Shown here piece by piece: positions 1 through 9,142 of a DNA stretch of 26,123 bases. How positions within the stretch are numbered: the stretch's first letter is position 1; every line of letters begins with the position of its first letter. Under the pieces are notes generated by a model. That model saw only the letters and a list, made by a program, of their open reading frames with translations. It was not told where the DNA came from and did no database searches. A program made the position numbers and the translations under genes. The stretch is from Candolleomyces eurysporus (taxonomy: Eukaryota > Basidiomycota > Agaricomycetes > Agaricales > Psathyrellaceae): assembly GCA_027579435.1 (NCBI GenBank), contig JANBPK010001590.1, positions 1 through 26,123 of the forward strand, read 5' to 3'.

Positions 1-524
1 AGCTTCGGGTAGATGACCACATAAGCTTTAGTCGTTCTTTCCGGTTTTCCGAGCAGGTTCACGAACTTCGGATTAGCTGTCCGATGTTGATCACTGCTTC
101 CGTTCCTTCCCATTCGGGTCACGTCAACGCTTATTGACTTAGCGGATCGCTCATCAATTCTCGAAGCCACCGGCTGCTTCGTGAAGTCTTCTGCTTAGCG
201 AATGTCAGGGCGAATTCCCTTGTAATATGCACAACTCCCTCCAGCATCGTACCTTGCCAGGTCAGGCATGCTGGTTAGACTTCGAATAATATGACTGCGT
301 TTCAGATACGCTCGCGAGACCTTCGTGAACTTAAAGTGTTGTCGCTGAACCGTCTTACTCAACGTTCTTTCGTACTCTAGGGCGTCTGCTTAGTTGACAG
401 TCAGGGATAACTCCAACTCTTATATTTCCCGTCCTTCAAGAAGATCTCTTTAATTATCTACGTCGATTCGCGAACTTTACGAATAGATTCGCGAATTTGA
501 GAGGGTGTCTACGCAGACGGCGTA
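1..524. other. No gene recognised; flank of truncated transposase
   Basis: I see no coding pattern in any frame. Two direct copies of GATTCGCGAA lie about 20 bp apart near 466 and 486, and an imperfect palindrome GTCTACGCAGAC sits near 506-517. Both are just before the point where the transposase reading frame dies. The segment could be the remnant of another repeat that replaced the 3' part of the transposase, but no terminal repeat or target duplication was found. Confidence 0.4.
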
Positions 525-2596
525 TCACCGGGGTCGTGCTCCATAGGCACCAGGAATGGTTGCGCCAGATTCTTCTGTAGCATCACCGATAGCTTCCCAG
601 AGCGCTTGTTCGACACAATAGCCTTCATCTCCATGCTCCAGCTCCTTGAATTGTCCACAGAAGAAATCAAGGAGATTCTTGATCAGGTTTTCGTAGAGGA
701 GATGCATAAAATCGAAAGGAAACAAATGAGGAAAGATCAAGGAGTTGACGTGAGCAAGGATTGGAAACCCTTTGACTCCAGAGTCCTTTGCACGCCGATT
801 GGATTCTGCTTGGGAGGGTGCTAGTTGGACATGCTGCGCATCCTCTAGAAAATCATCATGATTACGGAGAGGGAGGGATTTGGGGTTATAAGTAGGAACA
901 GCGCGTCCTGGATGGCCTGCCGGAGCCTGGAGAGGAACATAATAGGTGGTTGTCCCACGTCGAAGGATTGCAATGATCTTGCACATCCGACACGGGCAAA
1001 TTGCGTTGTGACCTTTCATCAGCATGATCATCGCCATCGCTGGCATGTCACCACTGGCAAAAACTGGATAGGCACGAAGCAGGAAAGCACACTGCTGGAG
1101 ACAATGGTATGCTTTGACGCCAGCTGCAAGCTCCAAGCACTCGGAAACAAAGGGATACAGAAACGAATCGAAATCTTTGGGCTTCTTTGGACCTGGAACC
1201 ACGCCAGCACAGATGAGGTAGTCCATAAGAAAGCGAAGGTCGGGGGGAAGGTTGAGGTTATAAACCAGGATTGGCCAGCAGGTCTGTTTGCGTTTGCGGA
1301 AAGGGGCGAATCCATCGGTAGCAATACCCAAGGCGATATCTGTTTCACTTGAGAAATACTTGTATGGTTGCTGAATGTCGCCGATTGACACAAAGGTATT
1401 CCGGAGAGACTGATATATGAGTCCGTCGTAAAGGTCCTGGATACGGTCTTCTTTCGCCTCAAAGGTATGACGGTATTTCATCTTTTCCACCATATTGGAA
1501 TTCGAATAGAGAGAGCAAAGGCGGGGAATGATTGGAATGTAATTGAACTTCTTTCGAGCCTTTCCATGAGAATTATATCTTGGCTCGTTGCAGTAGGTGC
1601 AGGCGGTGAGGTCGGCATGGACTCCAGTATAGCACATGCAAGATTTGATGCAGCAGTCATACGACTGGGGCTGGAACCTGGACAGGTGTTCTATGCGACG
1701 CCGGGCAACCTTGACACTGGGGAGCCCAGCCTCTGGAAAGAGATGGCGAAGGTCATCAAAGGCAGCATCCGTGATATTATGCTTTAGCTTGTAATTCCAT
1801 GCTNGTAAAAGAACCACGTCNTCAGCTTCAAGCTCGTTTACTGTTGATTTATCTGGTCAGAAAGNTTCACCAGAAATTGGGGAAGCAAATACGCACACAG
1901 ATTCTCAATCAGATCCTCGAGGTCAGGCTCTGATTGGGGAAGCCATGTATGGTCCTGGTCGTCCTGCTCCTGCCCCTCCCCTTCTTCCAGTTCGTCCGCC
2001 NAGCCCTCCAAGCTGCCACCTGTATCATCCAAATTCACTTCATCACCACTCTCCTCACTCTCAAGCTCACTCTCTTCTCCTTCCTCCGAACTGTCGTCTG
2101 CCCTGGCTCCTTGTGTATCCCACAAATGTAGAAAAGGTTGAACACTCGGGGTCCGGGGACTAACAGCCGCAGCCATTTCAGCGTCCATGACAGGAGACCC
2201 AGGAAACACAGCCATTGGAAAGCTGAAAAGTTGGGTGTTGTCATTTGGAAGGGGCGACAGATTTGCTACTTGGTGGGACACGTCTTCTGAGGGAGCCTGA
2301 GGCGATTCAAATCGAGGGCTGAACATGGATACTGGGGACAATGACTGCTTNGCCTTCTTCCATGCATTGCTGGCAGCCTGGGCTGTAGCGTCGGCTTTCT
2401 CTCGTATGATCCTAGCCACCTTGACATAGAGAGGTGCCTGATTGACTGACAAATGCCGCCGTTCAGTTTGAGGGGACACCTTCTCTCTGCATCCACATTT
2501 GCAGAGTCTCTTTGGGGGCTTGGAGCTACGGCCAGCNGACTTGGCCANCTTGTTCTTCTGCTTGCTGGATGCAGGAAGATTGGGTACTNGAGGCAT
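525..2596 (-). pseudogene. CACTA transposase, Tnp2 family, frameshifted and truncated
   Basis: The N-terminal part runs from the ATG at 2596 to a stop at 1838. It holds a cysteine cluster (CKCGC) near residue 34 and a long acidic stretch, both usual in basidiomycete Tnp2 proteins. The frame resumes near 1848 and continues for about 430 residues to 525. In this second part I see a Cys-rich zinc-binding region (about residues 55-76), TDGF with the first catalytic Asp (about 168), GDMPA with the second Asp (about 257), a CPCRMC zinc motif (about 274) and MHLLYEN with the likely catalytic Glu (about 376). Reading across 1845-1850 needs one extra base, so a single-nucleotide deletion joins the halves. 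Family members continue for several hundred residues past this point, so the C-terminus is missing. Ten N sites lie between 1804 and 2911. It should not make active transposase. Confidence 0.85.
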
Positions 2597-3040
2597 GATG
2601 TAAAAGCTGAAGGACAGCCAGGGCGGGAGACTGGGGGGAAGGAGTNNATGTAGAGCGATGCAGCCCCGAAGTCAATGTAGAACCTGAACAGGACGTCTGC
2701 AAATCGCACAATGTCAAAAAGCGGCCCATCTGAATATCACAATGGCACTCACAGGCATAAAAAAGCAGCTCTCCTCCAAGCTTCCAGCCCTTGGCAGGAA
2801 CTACGTTGTCGAGGTTTGAATTGAATAACAATGATGGGAGAGATTGGCGTGGGGACTTTGGGAATTTACCATCCTTCCAATCTCCCAGTCATCCAGCTCG
2901 CTCCCGACGTNGTGGCCATTATGGCCCCTTTGCCCACCACTTCCATTCGTATGGCTGGTATCAATCCTGGCGCTTTTTGTGAGGCTTGACCCGCGAAGAG
3001 CTCAGATTGGGTACTGGTTTGCTGCGAGGCTGTTGGCGGT
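2597..3040. other. Leader region upstream of transposase, no gene seen
   Basis: This stretch lies between the transposase start and the 60-bp repeat array. I found no convincing reading frame. One unit-like block (CCAGCTCGCTCCC near 2891-2903) resembles the repeat core and suggests the array once extended further. It may hold the transposase promoter. Confidence 0.35.
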
Positions 3041-3270
3041 CATCTTTTCGACACCCTTCGACCCAGCTCGCTCCCGGTGCAAATATATCGCTGGGAGCGT
3101 TGTCTTTTCGACATTCTTTGACCAAGCTTGCTCCCAGTGCGAAGATACCGCTGGGAGTGCCTTCCTTTTGACATCCGTCAACCCAGCTCGCTCCCGGTGC
3201 GAAGATATCGCTGGGAGCATCGTTCTTTTGATGTTCTTCAACCCAGCTTGCTCGCTGGGAGCATTGTCCC
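3041..3270. repeat. 60-bp tandem repeat with palindromic arms
   Basis: Units begin at 3061, 3121 and 3181 at exactly 60-bp spacing, with 20 bp of a preceding unit (3041-3060). A fourth unit at 3241 has lost about 15 internal bases. Each unit starts ACCCAGCTYGCTCCC and continues to CGCTGGGAG, so the GCTCCC block and the GGGAGC block face each other across about 17 bases. Such paired direct and inverted short motifs are what transposase accessory proteins bind in CACTA elements. That role is inferred here. Confidence 0.85.
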
Positions 3271-3339
3271 TTGAACACCCAAATTTTTATTTCCGTTCCT
3301 ATACATTCTTTCACTTTAACGTGTTGAAATACTATGATG

Positions 3340-3936
3340 CTAATTGACTGTGTTTGAAAGAGATTCTCGAATGGCGAGTAGGCTGTTGTACTTGGCATTA
3401 AGAACTCCAAGCATGCCTTGAAGAGCTTCAATCTCGATGTCCAGGTGCGCTATCTGCCAGGGATTGGGAGCTGTAGGGTTCCCTTTGGGTGCCTGGGGTT
3501 CAAATGGCATGGTGCTGCTATAGGCCATCTCAACAGGCTGGATCCTTCGCTTTGCCTGGAGAAGGCGGGTTGGGCCTTTGATCTCTTTGGGTGACCTTGG
3601 CGGCAGAGTGGAATTTGGACTTCTTGGCTTTGCTCTAAGTAGGCGAAATGGGCGGCGTGGAGAGGACCTCGGGTGACTGGGAGCCGGTGCTGCATCCGGA
3701 TTGTCCAATCCTGTCTGGATCCCAGTAGCGTATTAGATATTGGCAGAGCCTAGCGCATGGAATTCACTGACCAACCCTATAAATGGAGTAACCGATGAGC
3801 TTAGAATGCTCACAGAAAAACGGTCCCCTGGAGTGTTGTCCAAAGTAGAGAGTATATTTGGAATTTCCAGCTCCATCTCGCTGGGTTCAGAAGTAGGGCA
3901 AGTCCAGGGTGCCTCTCCTGGTTCTAGCACCTCCAT
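3340..3936 (-). CDS. Small hypothetical protein, two exons
   Basis: I do not recognise this protein. The model has exon 1 at 3936-3772, an intron at 3771-3715 (57 nt, GTCAGT donor, branch-like CTAAT, CAG acceptor) and exon 2 at 3714-3340, giving 179 aa. Without splicing, the same frame is stopped by one TAA that sits inside the proposed intron. The N-terminal half is acidic. The middle is rich in Pro, Ser and basic residues (PRRPFRLLRAKPRSP). The C-terminal 40 residues (from about IAHLDIEIEALQ) look like an amphipathic or coiled-coil helix. It is divergent from the 541-aa gene with 163 bp between the starts. A GTCAGT donor is also used in the MFS gene of this window, which makes the splice site more believable. 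Start choice is uncertain because the frame is open upstream of 3936. Confidence 0.4.
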
Positions 3937-4099
3937 ACAGGTACTGTCCAGTGCAAGAATGTTCAGGAACAAGCAAGTGATGATGTTGGAGTTTAATTGA
4001 GAGGGTAAGCGCGACGCGGCGGACGCGTCGGTGGCGTGACTGTCACTGTCGCGTTTGGCTTCCTCCATCATCTGCTTCCTTCCTCCTAGCTTGTCAACC
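3937..4099. promoter_or_regulatory. Divergent intergenic region with nested palindromes
   Basis: This is the only space between two head-to-head genes, so it probably holds both promoters. Between 4009 and 4054 it contains CGCGAC paired with GTCGCG, a perfect GACGCGTC palindrome (4022-4029) and the inverted repeat GTGAC-T-GTCAC (4036-4046). This could be a protein-binding site or a hairpin. The function is inferred from position only. Confidence 0.4.
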
Positions 4100-6020
4100 A
4101 TGCCCAAACCTTTGAAAAAGCCCCTTGCAACCGACGATGGTGCTATCAAGCGACCCAACTCAAGCCAGGTCAAGAAACTCGCTGCAAAAATGGCTTCTAA
4201 AAGTCTATCAAACTCCAGTGCGGGGAGTTCCAAGGCGCCAATGGCCTCCCCGCCTGGGTCTAATGCAGGTCTTTTGAAGGCCGCCTTGGGTAAAAAGCTT
4301 GGTGCTGCAGGTAAGCTACGATTTTTGTTGCTTTACACTTTTCTTATGCATAAAACTCATTGCCATACATGCGTCCTGTCAGCCGTGAAAATCAAGGAGC
4401 GTTCAGAGTCTGGAGCTCGCCCTGGCTCCAGTGGGGCCCTGGGCTCTGCTAGGTTGCCAGTCCAAGATGAGCGAGACAAAGAGATTGAACGGTTGAAGAG
4501 GCAGATTGCAGATATGCATGCGGCGCAGGAAGCCACTCGTAAACCAGGTTCGTATCGTTTACTTATAGGGCACCTACATCAGATGCATTGACCATTACCA
4601 GATGTTCCTATTGAGCCAATCAAACGCCCTCCAGGAGAGTGCTTCCGGTCTGGAAACAACCCAAGAAAGAAAGGTTTTTGCCTGTGGGAGACAATGGGTA
4701 TCGCCCTTGATGAGCTCCATGAGATGGAGGTATGTCATGAATCTGCTGTATTGACGACAATTCAAGTTAAAATATCTCGCTTACTTTCTCTCACCTAGAA
4801 ACATCTCTTATACTGTCAAATACGACGTGGAATACCAAGGGGTGCATATATCACCAAGTCTGAGTATGCCAAACCGCTTAGTGAGGTGTACGAAGACATG
4901 GTCAAGAGATACCCGTACCTCTGTGAAGCACGCTTCCCCTGGTTTTGGCCTATTCGAGAGATGATGCTTCACAAGCTCGCAAATCAAAGGAAGAACGACA
5001 AGACAAAGAAGAAGAACAAGGCGACAAAGGGTAAAGGGCATGTGTGCTCTGAGGACGAGAATGAAGAAGAAGAAGAGTCTGGAGGGGAGACGGGTGGTGA
5101 GGAGTCTGGAGGGGAGACGGGTGGTGAGGAGTCTGGAGGAGAGAAGGGTGGTGAGGAGTCTGGAGGGGAGGAGGGTGGCAAGGAGGGTGATGACGGGAGA
5201 GAGAGTGGTAGCGAAGTGGAACAGGGTAGTGAGGAGGATGGCGATAGAGAGGAGGAGAAGGGGGGTGAAACCATCAGCTCCAGGAACGAAGAAGAAAACA
5301 AGATACCTATCATCGTTGAGAAGATCCGGGCGCCAAATGGCGAAATCATCGTCAAGAAGAAGTACAACCCTCAATACCAATACGATCTATGGGCTAAGAC
5401 TGGCCCCACGCTTGCGAATGCTATCATCAGTGAGTATTTACTACTTCCGAGTTGACCCAAATCAAATGATGTCTTGTTAGATTATCGGACGATTGGCCGA
5501 AGCTCCAAGTGGGCAGACTACTCATCAGCTGAGGAGGCCAAGCGTTGGAAGGCTCAGGACAACCTGATCGAACAGTACTTCATCGATGAGGGTTACCCGG
5601 GTCCTGACAAGTGGAAATGGTGGTACTCACATTTCCGAGAGCGCCTTAGCAACAACCATGAGTTCGAAGTTGTCTGGAGAGGTATGAATATGACCACTTT
5701 GCAGGCTGTTGCTAACAATTATGTCGACAGATTTCTACATGTTTCACTTCAAGCTCAAAACCGACCCCCGTCCTAAGCGCCAACAATCAAAGGCCCCTTC
5801 TACCACCATCCAGCTATCGTCGCCTGCAAAGAAACGTGCTCGGTCTGAGGAGAAGAAGTCTCCGATTGCAAATCATGGTGACAATGACTTCTCCGCGCCA
5901 GATCTTGGTTCCGAACTCACCGACCTTGAGCTCTCCCCACGACCGAGCCCTAAAAAGGCGAAAAAGGCAACGAAAAAGGCAAGAAGTTCATTTGAACCTC
6001 ATGACCCTACATCATGCTGA
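4100..6020 (+). CDS. Six-exon hypothetical protein with acidic Gly-Glu-Ser repeat (541 aa)
   Basis: Exons are 4100-4310, 4383-4547, 4602-4729, 4799-5429, 5481-5681 and 5731-6020. All introns are GT-AG, 51-72 nt long, and together they keep one open frame. The start ATG follows CAACC. The N-terminus is basic and Ser/Ala/Lys-rich. A charged helix (ERLKRQIADMHAAQE) near residues 105-120 is a likely coiled coil. A globular part follows (WETMGIALDELHEM, then IRRGIPRGAYITKSEYAKPL and RYPYLCEARFPWFWPIREMM), then an acidic four-copy 9-residue repeat. After that come a Trp-rich segment (PDKWKWWYSHFRERL) and a Lys-rich tail with nuclear-localisation-like KKAKKATKKAR. I do not recognise the family, although similarly organised uncharacterised proteins seem common in mushroom-forming fungi. 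The basic tail and acidic centre suggest a nuclear or chromatin-bound protein. Its position just inside a CACTA-like terminus makes an element-encoded DNA-binding protein possible, but that is not shown. Confidence 0.75.
5075..5182 (+). repeat. 27-bp coding minisatellite, four copies
   Basis: Four head-to-tail units start at 5075, 5102, 5129 and 5156. Units 1 and 2 are identical; units 3 and 4 differ by a few bases. Each encodes the 9-residue motif ESGGETGGE. The unit is a multiple of three, so copy-number changes would keep the reading frame. Confidence 0.9.
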
Positions 6021-6264
6021 CGGTTACCTTTGGGCGTGCATTGTAATAGGATGTGATGGCTGCAGTGCCTCCAAAGGCCACACGCTTCCGTCAATCCAAA
6101 GAAAAGTCCAGGAACCTGTGAAGCACTGCGAAACCAGGCTGCTTTTGTACGTCTCTGTATGTTTATTGATGTCTGTATACTCTTTCTCGACTTGTTTCTG
6201 CGATACCTCTTCATACAGCGATCATACTGTTTATCCATTGTATTTTAATGGCCACCTGTAACAT

Positions 6265-6730
6265 GTACCTGGGTCTCCAGACATAATCCACTGTTTCTTT
6301 CACCGGTTCAACCAGGGTTTGGAGAGGAAGCAATGCCTGTCCTACCAGGTAAATTGTCCGGGAAAATCGTCTGTTTCATTCTACGTACCCATCTTTAACA
6401 TCTGGGTGTATCCAGTAAGAAGGTATATTCTAACCTGGAAAATAATCCAGCTAGCCCAGGATAATGCCTTGAGCACTTGGCTGGTGCACCCAGTAGAATC
6501 CCCTGGGTTCTCACTAGGAAGTTGCCCAGTAACTTGATCATTACATTGGGATTTTCGGCTGGAAAGTACCTGGGCCAGTGATGGGGTTCGTCCAGCAGAA
6601 GCATCGGTGTTGCCCAGCAGCGATCCAGTAGAATACACATGGCCATCTGGACTAATATTCCGATCCTTCCAGTTATATTGCTTGGTCAAATACCAGGTGC
6701 ACCCAGCTATAATCCAGTGATATTGACTGG
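6265..6730. repeat. Subterminal field of CCAG/CTGG boxes
   Basis: By hand count this interval has 16 CCAG and 9 CTGG tetramers, against about 3.6 expected for both in random sequence of this length. Longer shared contexts recur: GGTGCACCCAG near 6483 and 6696, CCCAGTAGAAT/TCCAGTAGAAT near 6489 and 6624, and ATAATCCAG near 6442 and 6709. Boxes occur in both orientations and stop just before the terminus at 6747. This matches the subterminal architecture of CACTA elements. Confidence 0.75.
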
Positions 6731-6747
6731 GGGCGCGTCTTATAGTG
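6731..6747 (-). repeat. Terminal inverted-repeat candidate, CACTA type
   Basis: Read on the minus strand, the end is CACTATAAGACGCGCCC, which fits the CACTA start and resembles the CACTACAAGA termini known for EnSpm-like elements. The partner repeat at the left end was not found in the window. The following TGA (6748-6750) would be the target-site duplication. Confidence 0.55.
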
Positions 6748-6750
6748 TGA

Positions 6751-7319
6751 TGATTCATTCGAGGAACAGATAGCCATCTATTCACCCGAGAAGACAGGCC
6801 TCCACGTCCACAGCATCAACGTGTGCATTCAAGTCTTCTAAACCTTACCTACGGCCACCTTCGCGAACGAATGGGCGGCTTCCAAGCAACCACCACCATC
6901 CTCGAAATCATCGAGGCCGTTCAATAACTCGCCTCCCGGGTCACCAAGACCGGGAAATAAAACGAATAAGTCGTCGAAAGGCTCGGCGTTCGTCCGCACG
7001 TCACGGAACCTCCCACCAAGCACGGGACAGTGAAGGTTGGAGCTATACGGAGCATGAGTACGGTTGCCGGTATATTTGCAGGCTTCCCTTCAATGTTTGA
7101 TAACGGGAATGGTGACTTTTCTTAGATTCTCGGCAGCTCGAGCGACAATTCAATTTATTATTAACTTGTCAGTCGAAGGGAAGAGAGACCTCACAGATTA
7201 ATAGGTGCAGTCTTTGGTGCACTCGCGACGACCATGCCAGCGCAGCAGCAGCAGCAGAACCACCACCACCACAATAGCCTTGCTCTCTCAGACTCAACTC
7301 GTATTCCCAAACATATGTG
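6751..7319. other. No gene recognised
   Basis: The stretch has weak Pro/Ser-rich coding-like reading on the plus strand around 6840-7020 and a short CAG/CAC low-complexity run around 7240-7275, but no recognisable domain. The start of the P4-ATPase relic may extend into it. Confidence 0.35.
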
Positions 7320-8560
7320 CCTTTCTCAACGGGTCGAGTTATGAGATCCCGATGATGTCCCTTTGGAACTGCCCAAGAACGGGCGCATCAAAGTTTGGAT
7401 GTTGACAGGCGACAAAGTTGAGACAGAAAGTTGTATTGCCATCTCGATCAAACTAGGGCGAGAATTCAATCTATTCGCGAGATAGCCAAACGTGCGTGGT
7501 AGTTCTCTTGGTATCTTTGGAACTCCTGAACTGACACGATTTTTATCCCGTCCTGTCGGAACCGACTGAATTAGCTGGATTGCTGTTTGGTCGTTGATGG
7601 GGAGTCATTGCAGGTAAGTCGGCCTCCGTTTCACTTGGCAGGCGCCTAACTCATCCGTTTTGAGAGCTCTGTCTGGACCCATTCCGAAATGAATTCATCA
7701 AGACGAAGCCGGCTGCTGTGGTCGCCTGCCGATGTTTTCCCATTCAGAAGACCAGTGTTGCACGTTTGATCGGGAAAGCTACGAGGCGCGGGTGTGCTGT
7801 ATAGGTGACGATATTGATGAGTACATTCATATCTCTTGACCTCTTGGTTTATTGTCTTCTCTTTGCAACCTTCTCGGACCATCTTGATCGGTGCATTCGC
7901 TTCATGAAAAACGTCAAACTCAATTTCTTCGTACCAAGTGTCGCCATTGTAGGCGAAGAGAGCAAACAAGTATCCCTTGCTGCGATTTTTTCAGTACCGC
8001 AGCTCAGCTATCTCACGAAGCTGTTACCATGGCACGGCCGGAACTCGCAAGATCCTTGAGAAAAATCCTCACTGTTTGTTATCCACCGTTGACTGATCAT
8101 CTCCATCATGGAAGTGGTAGTTTCGGCGATGTTCAATTTCAGACGAATAAGATTGTAACAAATTGGCTAATGGTCGGATATGCGGTCGTGGATAGGGACG
8201 TGAACGAAATTTTAGCGCTCTTCCATCCTAGGCTGTGTGAAGAACTGCATTAAGGTTTGCAATCCGGTTCTTCTTCGATGTTTTGTGTGCTGACTTGGTC
8301 GCCCTAGGTGCGATCGCTGTCGTACGAAAATTTTTCTAATGGTGTATGTGCGGCGACTATAATCAGTCTCCGTTTCTCTTTGAGAATGAAGTCCTTCGCC
8401 GTTTTGGGAGTCATGATATGTCGGGTCAAGTTTTTGTTCATCCGCATAATTGGCCGACATTGGTATTAGGCATCCCGGTATCTCTGAAGTCGTTACCCTT
8501 GTCTTCATACTCAGCATCACAGTTTAACTGAATACTCCAATAAGTGGTCCCATCTCTCGG
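7320..8560 (+). pseudogene. NEO1-class P4-ATPase (phospholipid flippase) relic
   Basis: Several diagnostic blocks of a P-type ATPase appear in order on the plus strand but in shifting frames. IKVWMLTGDKVET, the conserved nucleotide-domain motif, is at about 7388-7430. LDCCLVVDGESLQ is at about 7575-7613, followed by an intact GTAAGT intron (7614-7666). LCLDPFRNEF and SVARLIGKATRRG follow, then KQVSLAAIFSVPQLSYLTKL and WHGRNS at about 7966-8048. NWLMVGYA and DRDVNEILAL are at about 8160-8220 and FENEVL near 8380. These match the C-terminal third of NEO1-type flippases, which move phospholipids across Golgi and endosomal membranes. The GDGxND motif is not recognisable, there are several stops and frame changes, and the phosphorylation-site half of the protein is absent. 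It is a dead fragment. Confidence 0.8.
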
Positions 8561-9142
8561 GTATCCGGCTGGAGATGCAGTCCTTCTCCATTCGTGGGTT
8601 GCGTAGCTCTCAGTTTCGTTGTTTCTCATGGCTCTGGATGGAAGACGGCGGCATTGTCGTACAATGACCAGGATCATTCGTAGAAGATCACAATAGCGAC
8701 GCCGAGTAAGCTCTTGCAAACCTTATTTTTGCTATTAAATTCATCGAACAGTGTACAGCACTCGGAAATTGGAAGCGTTCGGGAGGCACCTTCCCCCCTT
8801 CTTTGTGTTTTCCAGTCACAGCCTCAATATCCTCGTTACGGTAAAGCTTCTCCGTGAGTTACACTGCCCTTCGGACTACCCGTTTGTCGTCAAACGTGCG
8901 CCTACCAACCCCGTTTCCACAAAATTCAGTGGATAGATTCTGATGATTGCGATTGGGACCCTGGGCCCATGAATCCAAAGGTCAATTTAAACGTATATTT
9001 CATAAGCTTCTGGTGCCTGGGTCACCCGGGATCGAGCGATCGATGTTTGCCCATCACTGAGGGTGAAGGTACTGGTTTTGGGAATAGCGCGACGGACGAA
9101 CGTGCGTCAGGTGACAGTATAGATAGTTACGCACACTCGCTG
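8561..9142. other. Decayed P4-ATPase tail and MFS upstream region
   Basis: Weak remnants of the P4-ATPase membrane domain may persist to about 8700. The rest is probably the 5' region of the MFS gene. The MFS frame is open back to an ATG at 8969, so the protein could start there or after another intron. No core promoter motif stood out. Confidence 0.35.

Larger units (their letters stand above)
525..6747 (-). mobile_element. Probable CACTA (CMC/EnSpm-type) DNA transposon, left end lost
   Basis: The segment combines a Tnp2-class transposase on the minus strand, internal short tandem and inverted repeats, a field of short CCAG/CTGG boxes, and a right end whose reverse strand begins CACTATAAGACGC. 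CACTA elements are known for ends starting CACTA, 3-bp target duplications and subterminal arrays of short motifs in both orientations. If this is one element, the base next to the terminus (TGA, 6748-6750) would be one copy of the target duplication. No matching left terminus is visible, so the element is truncated or its left end lies outside. It may also be two nested elements, since the 60-bp repeats at 3041-3270 could be an end of their own. The two genes between the repeats and the right end would be cargo or a second element-encoded protein; that is inference. Confidence 0.45.

Noticed and set aside
858..1787. Long plus-strand open frames at 858-1352 and 1467-1787
   Set aside because: They are antisense shadows of the Tnp2 transposase and show no domain of their own.
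3311..3320. CACTTTAACG as a possible CACTA left terminus
   Set aside because: It matches the right terminus only in the first four bases and has no TGA target copy beside it.
4808..5380. Minus-strand frames over 4808-5380, Leu- or Ser/Pro-rich
   Set aside because: These are the complement of the Glu/Gly/Lys-rich coding exon; the low-complexity composition explains the open frames.
6381..6785. 134-codon minus-strand frame over the CCAG field
   Set aside because: It overlaps the repeated boxes and the terminus and encodes no recognisable domain; the box sequence explains it better.
7241..7275. CAG and CAC trinucleotide runs
   Set aside because: Too short to be a notable microsatellite; ordinary low complexity.
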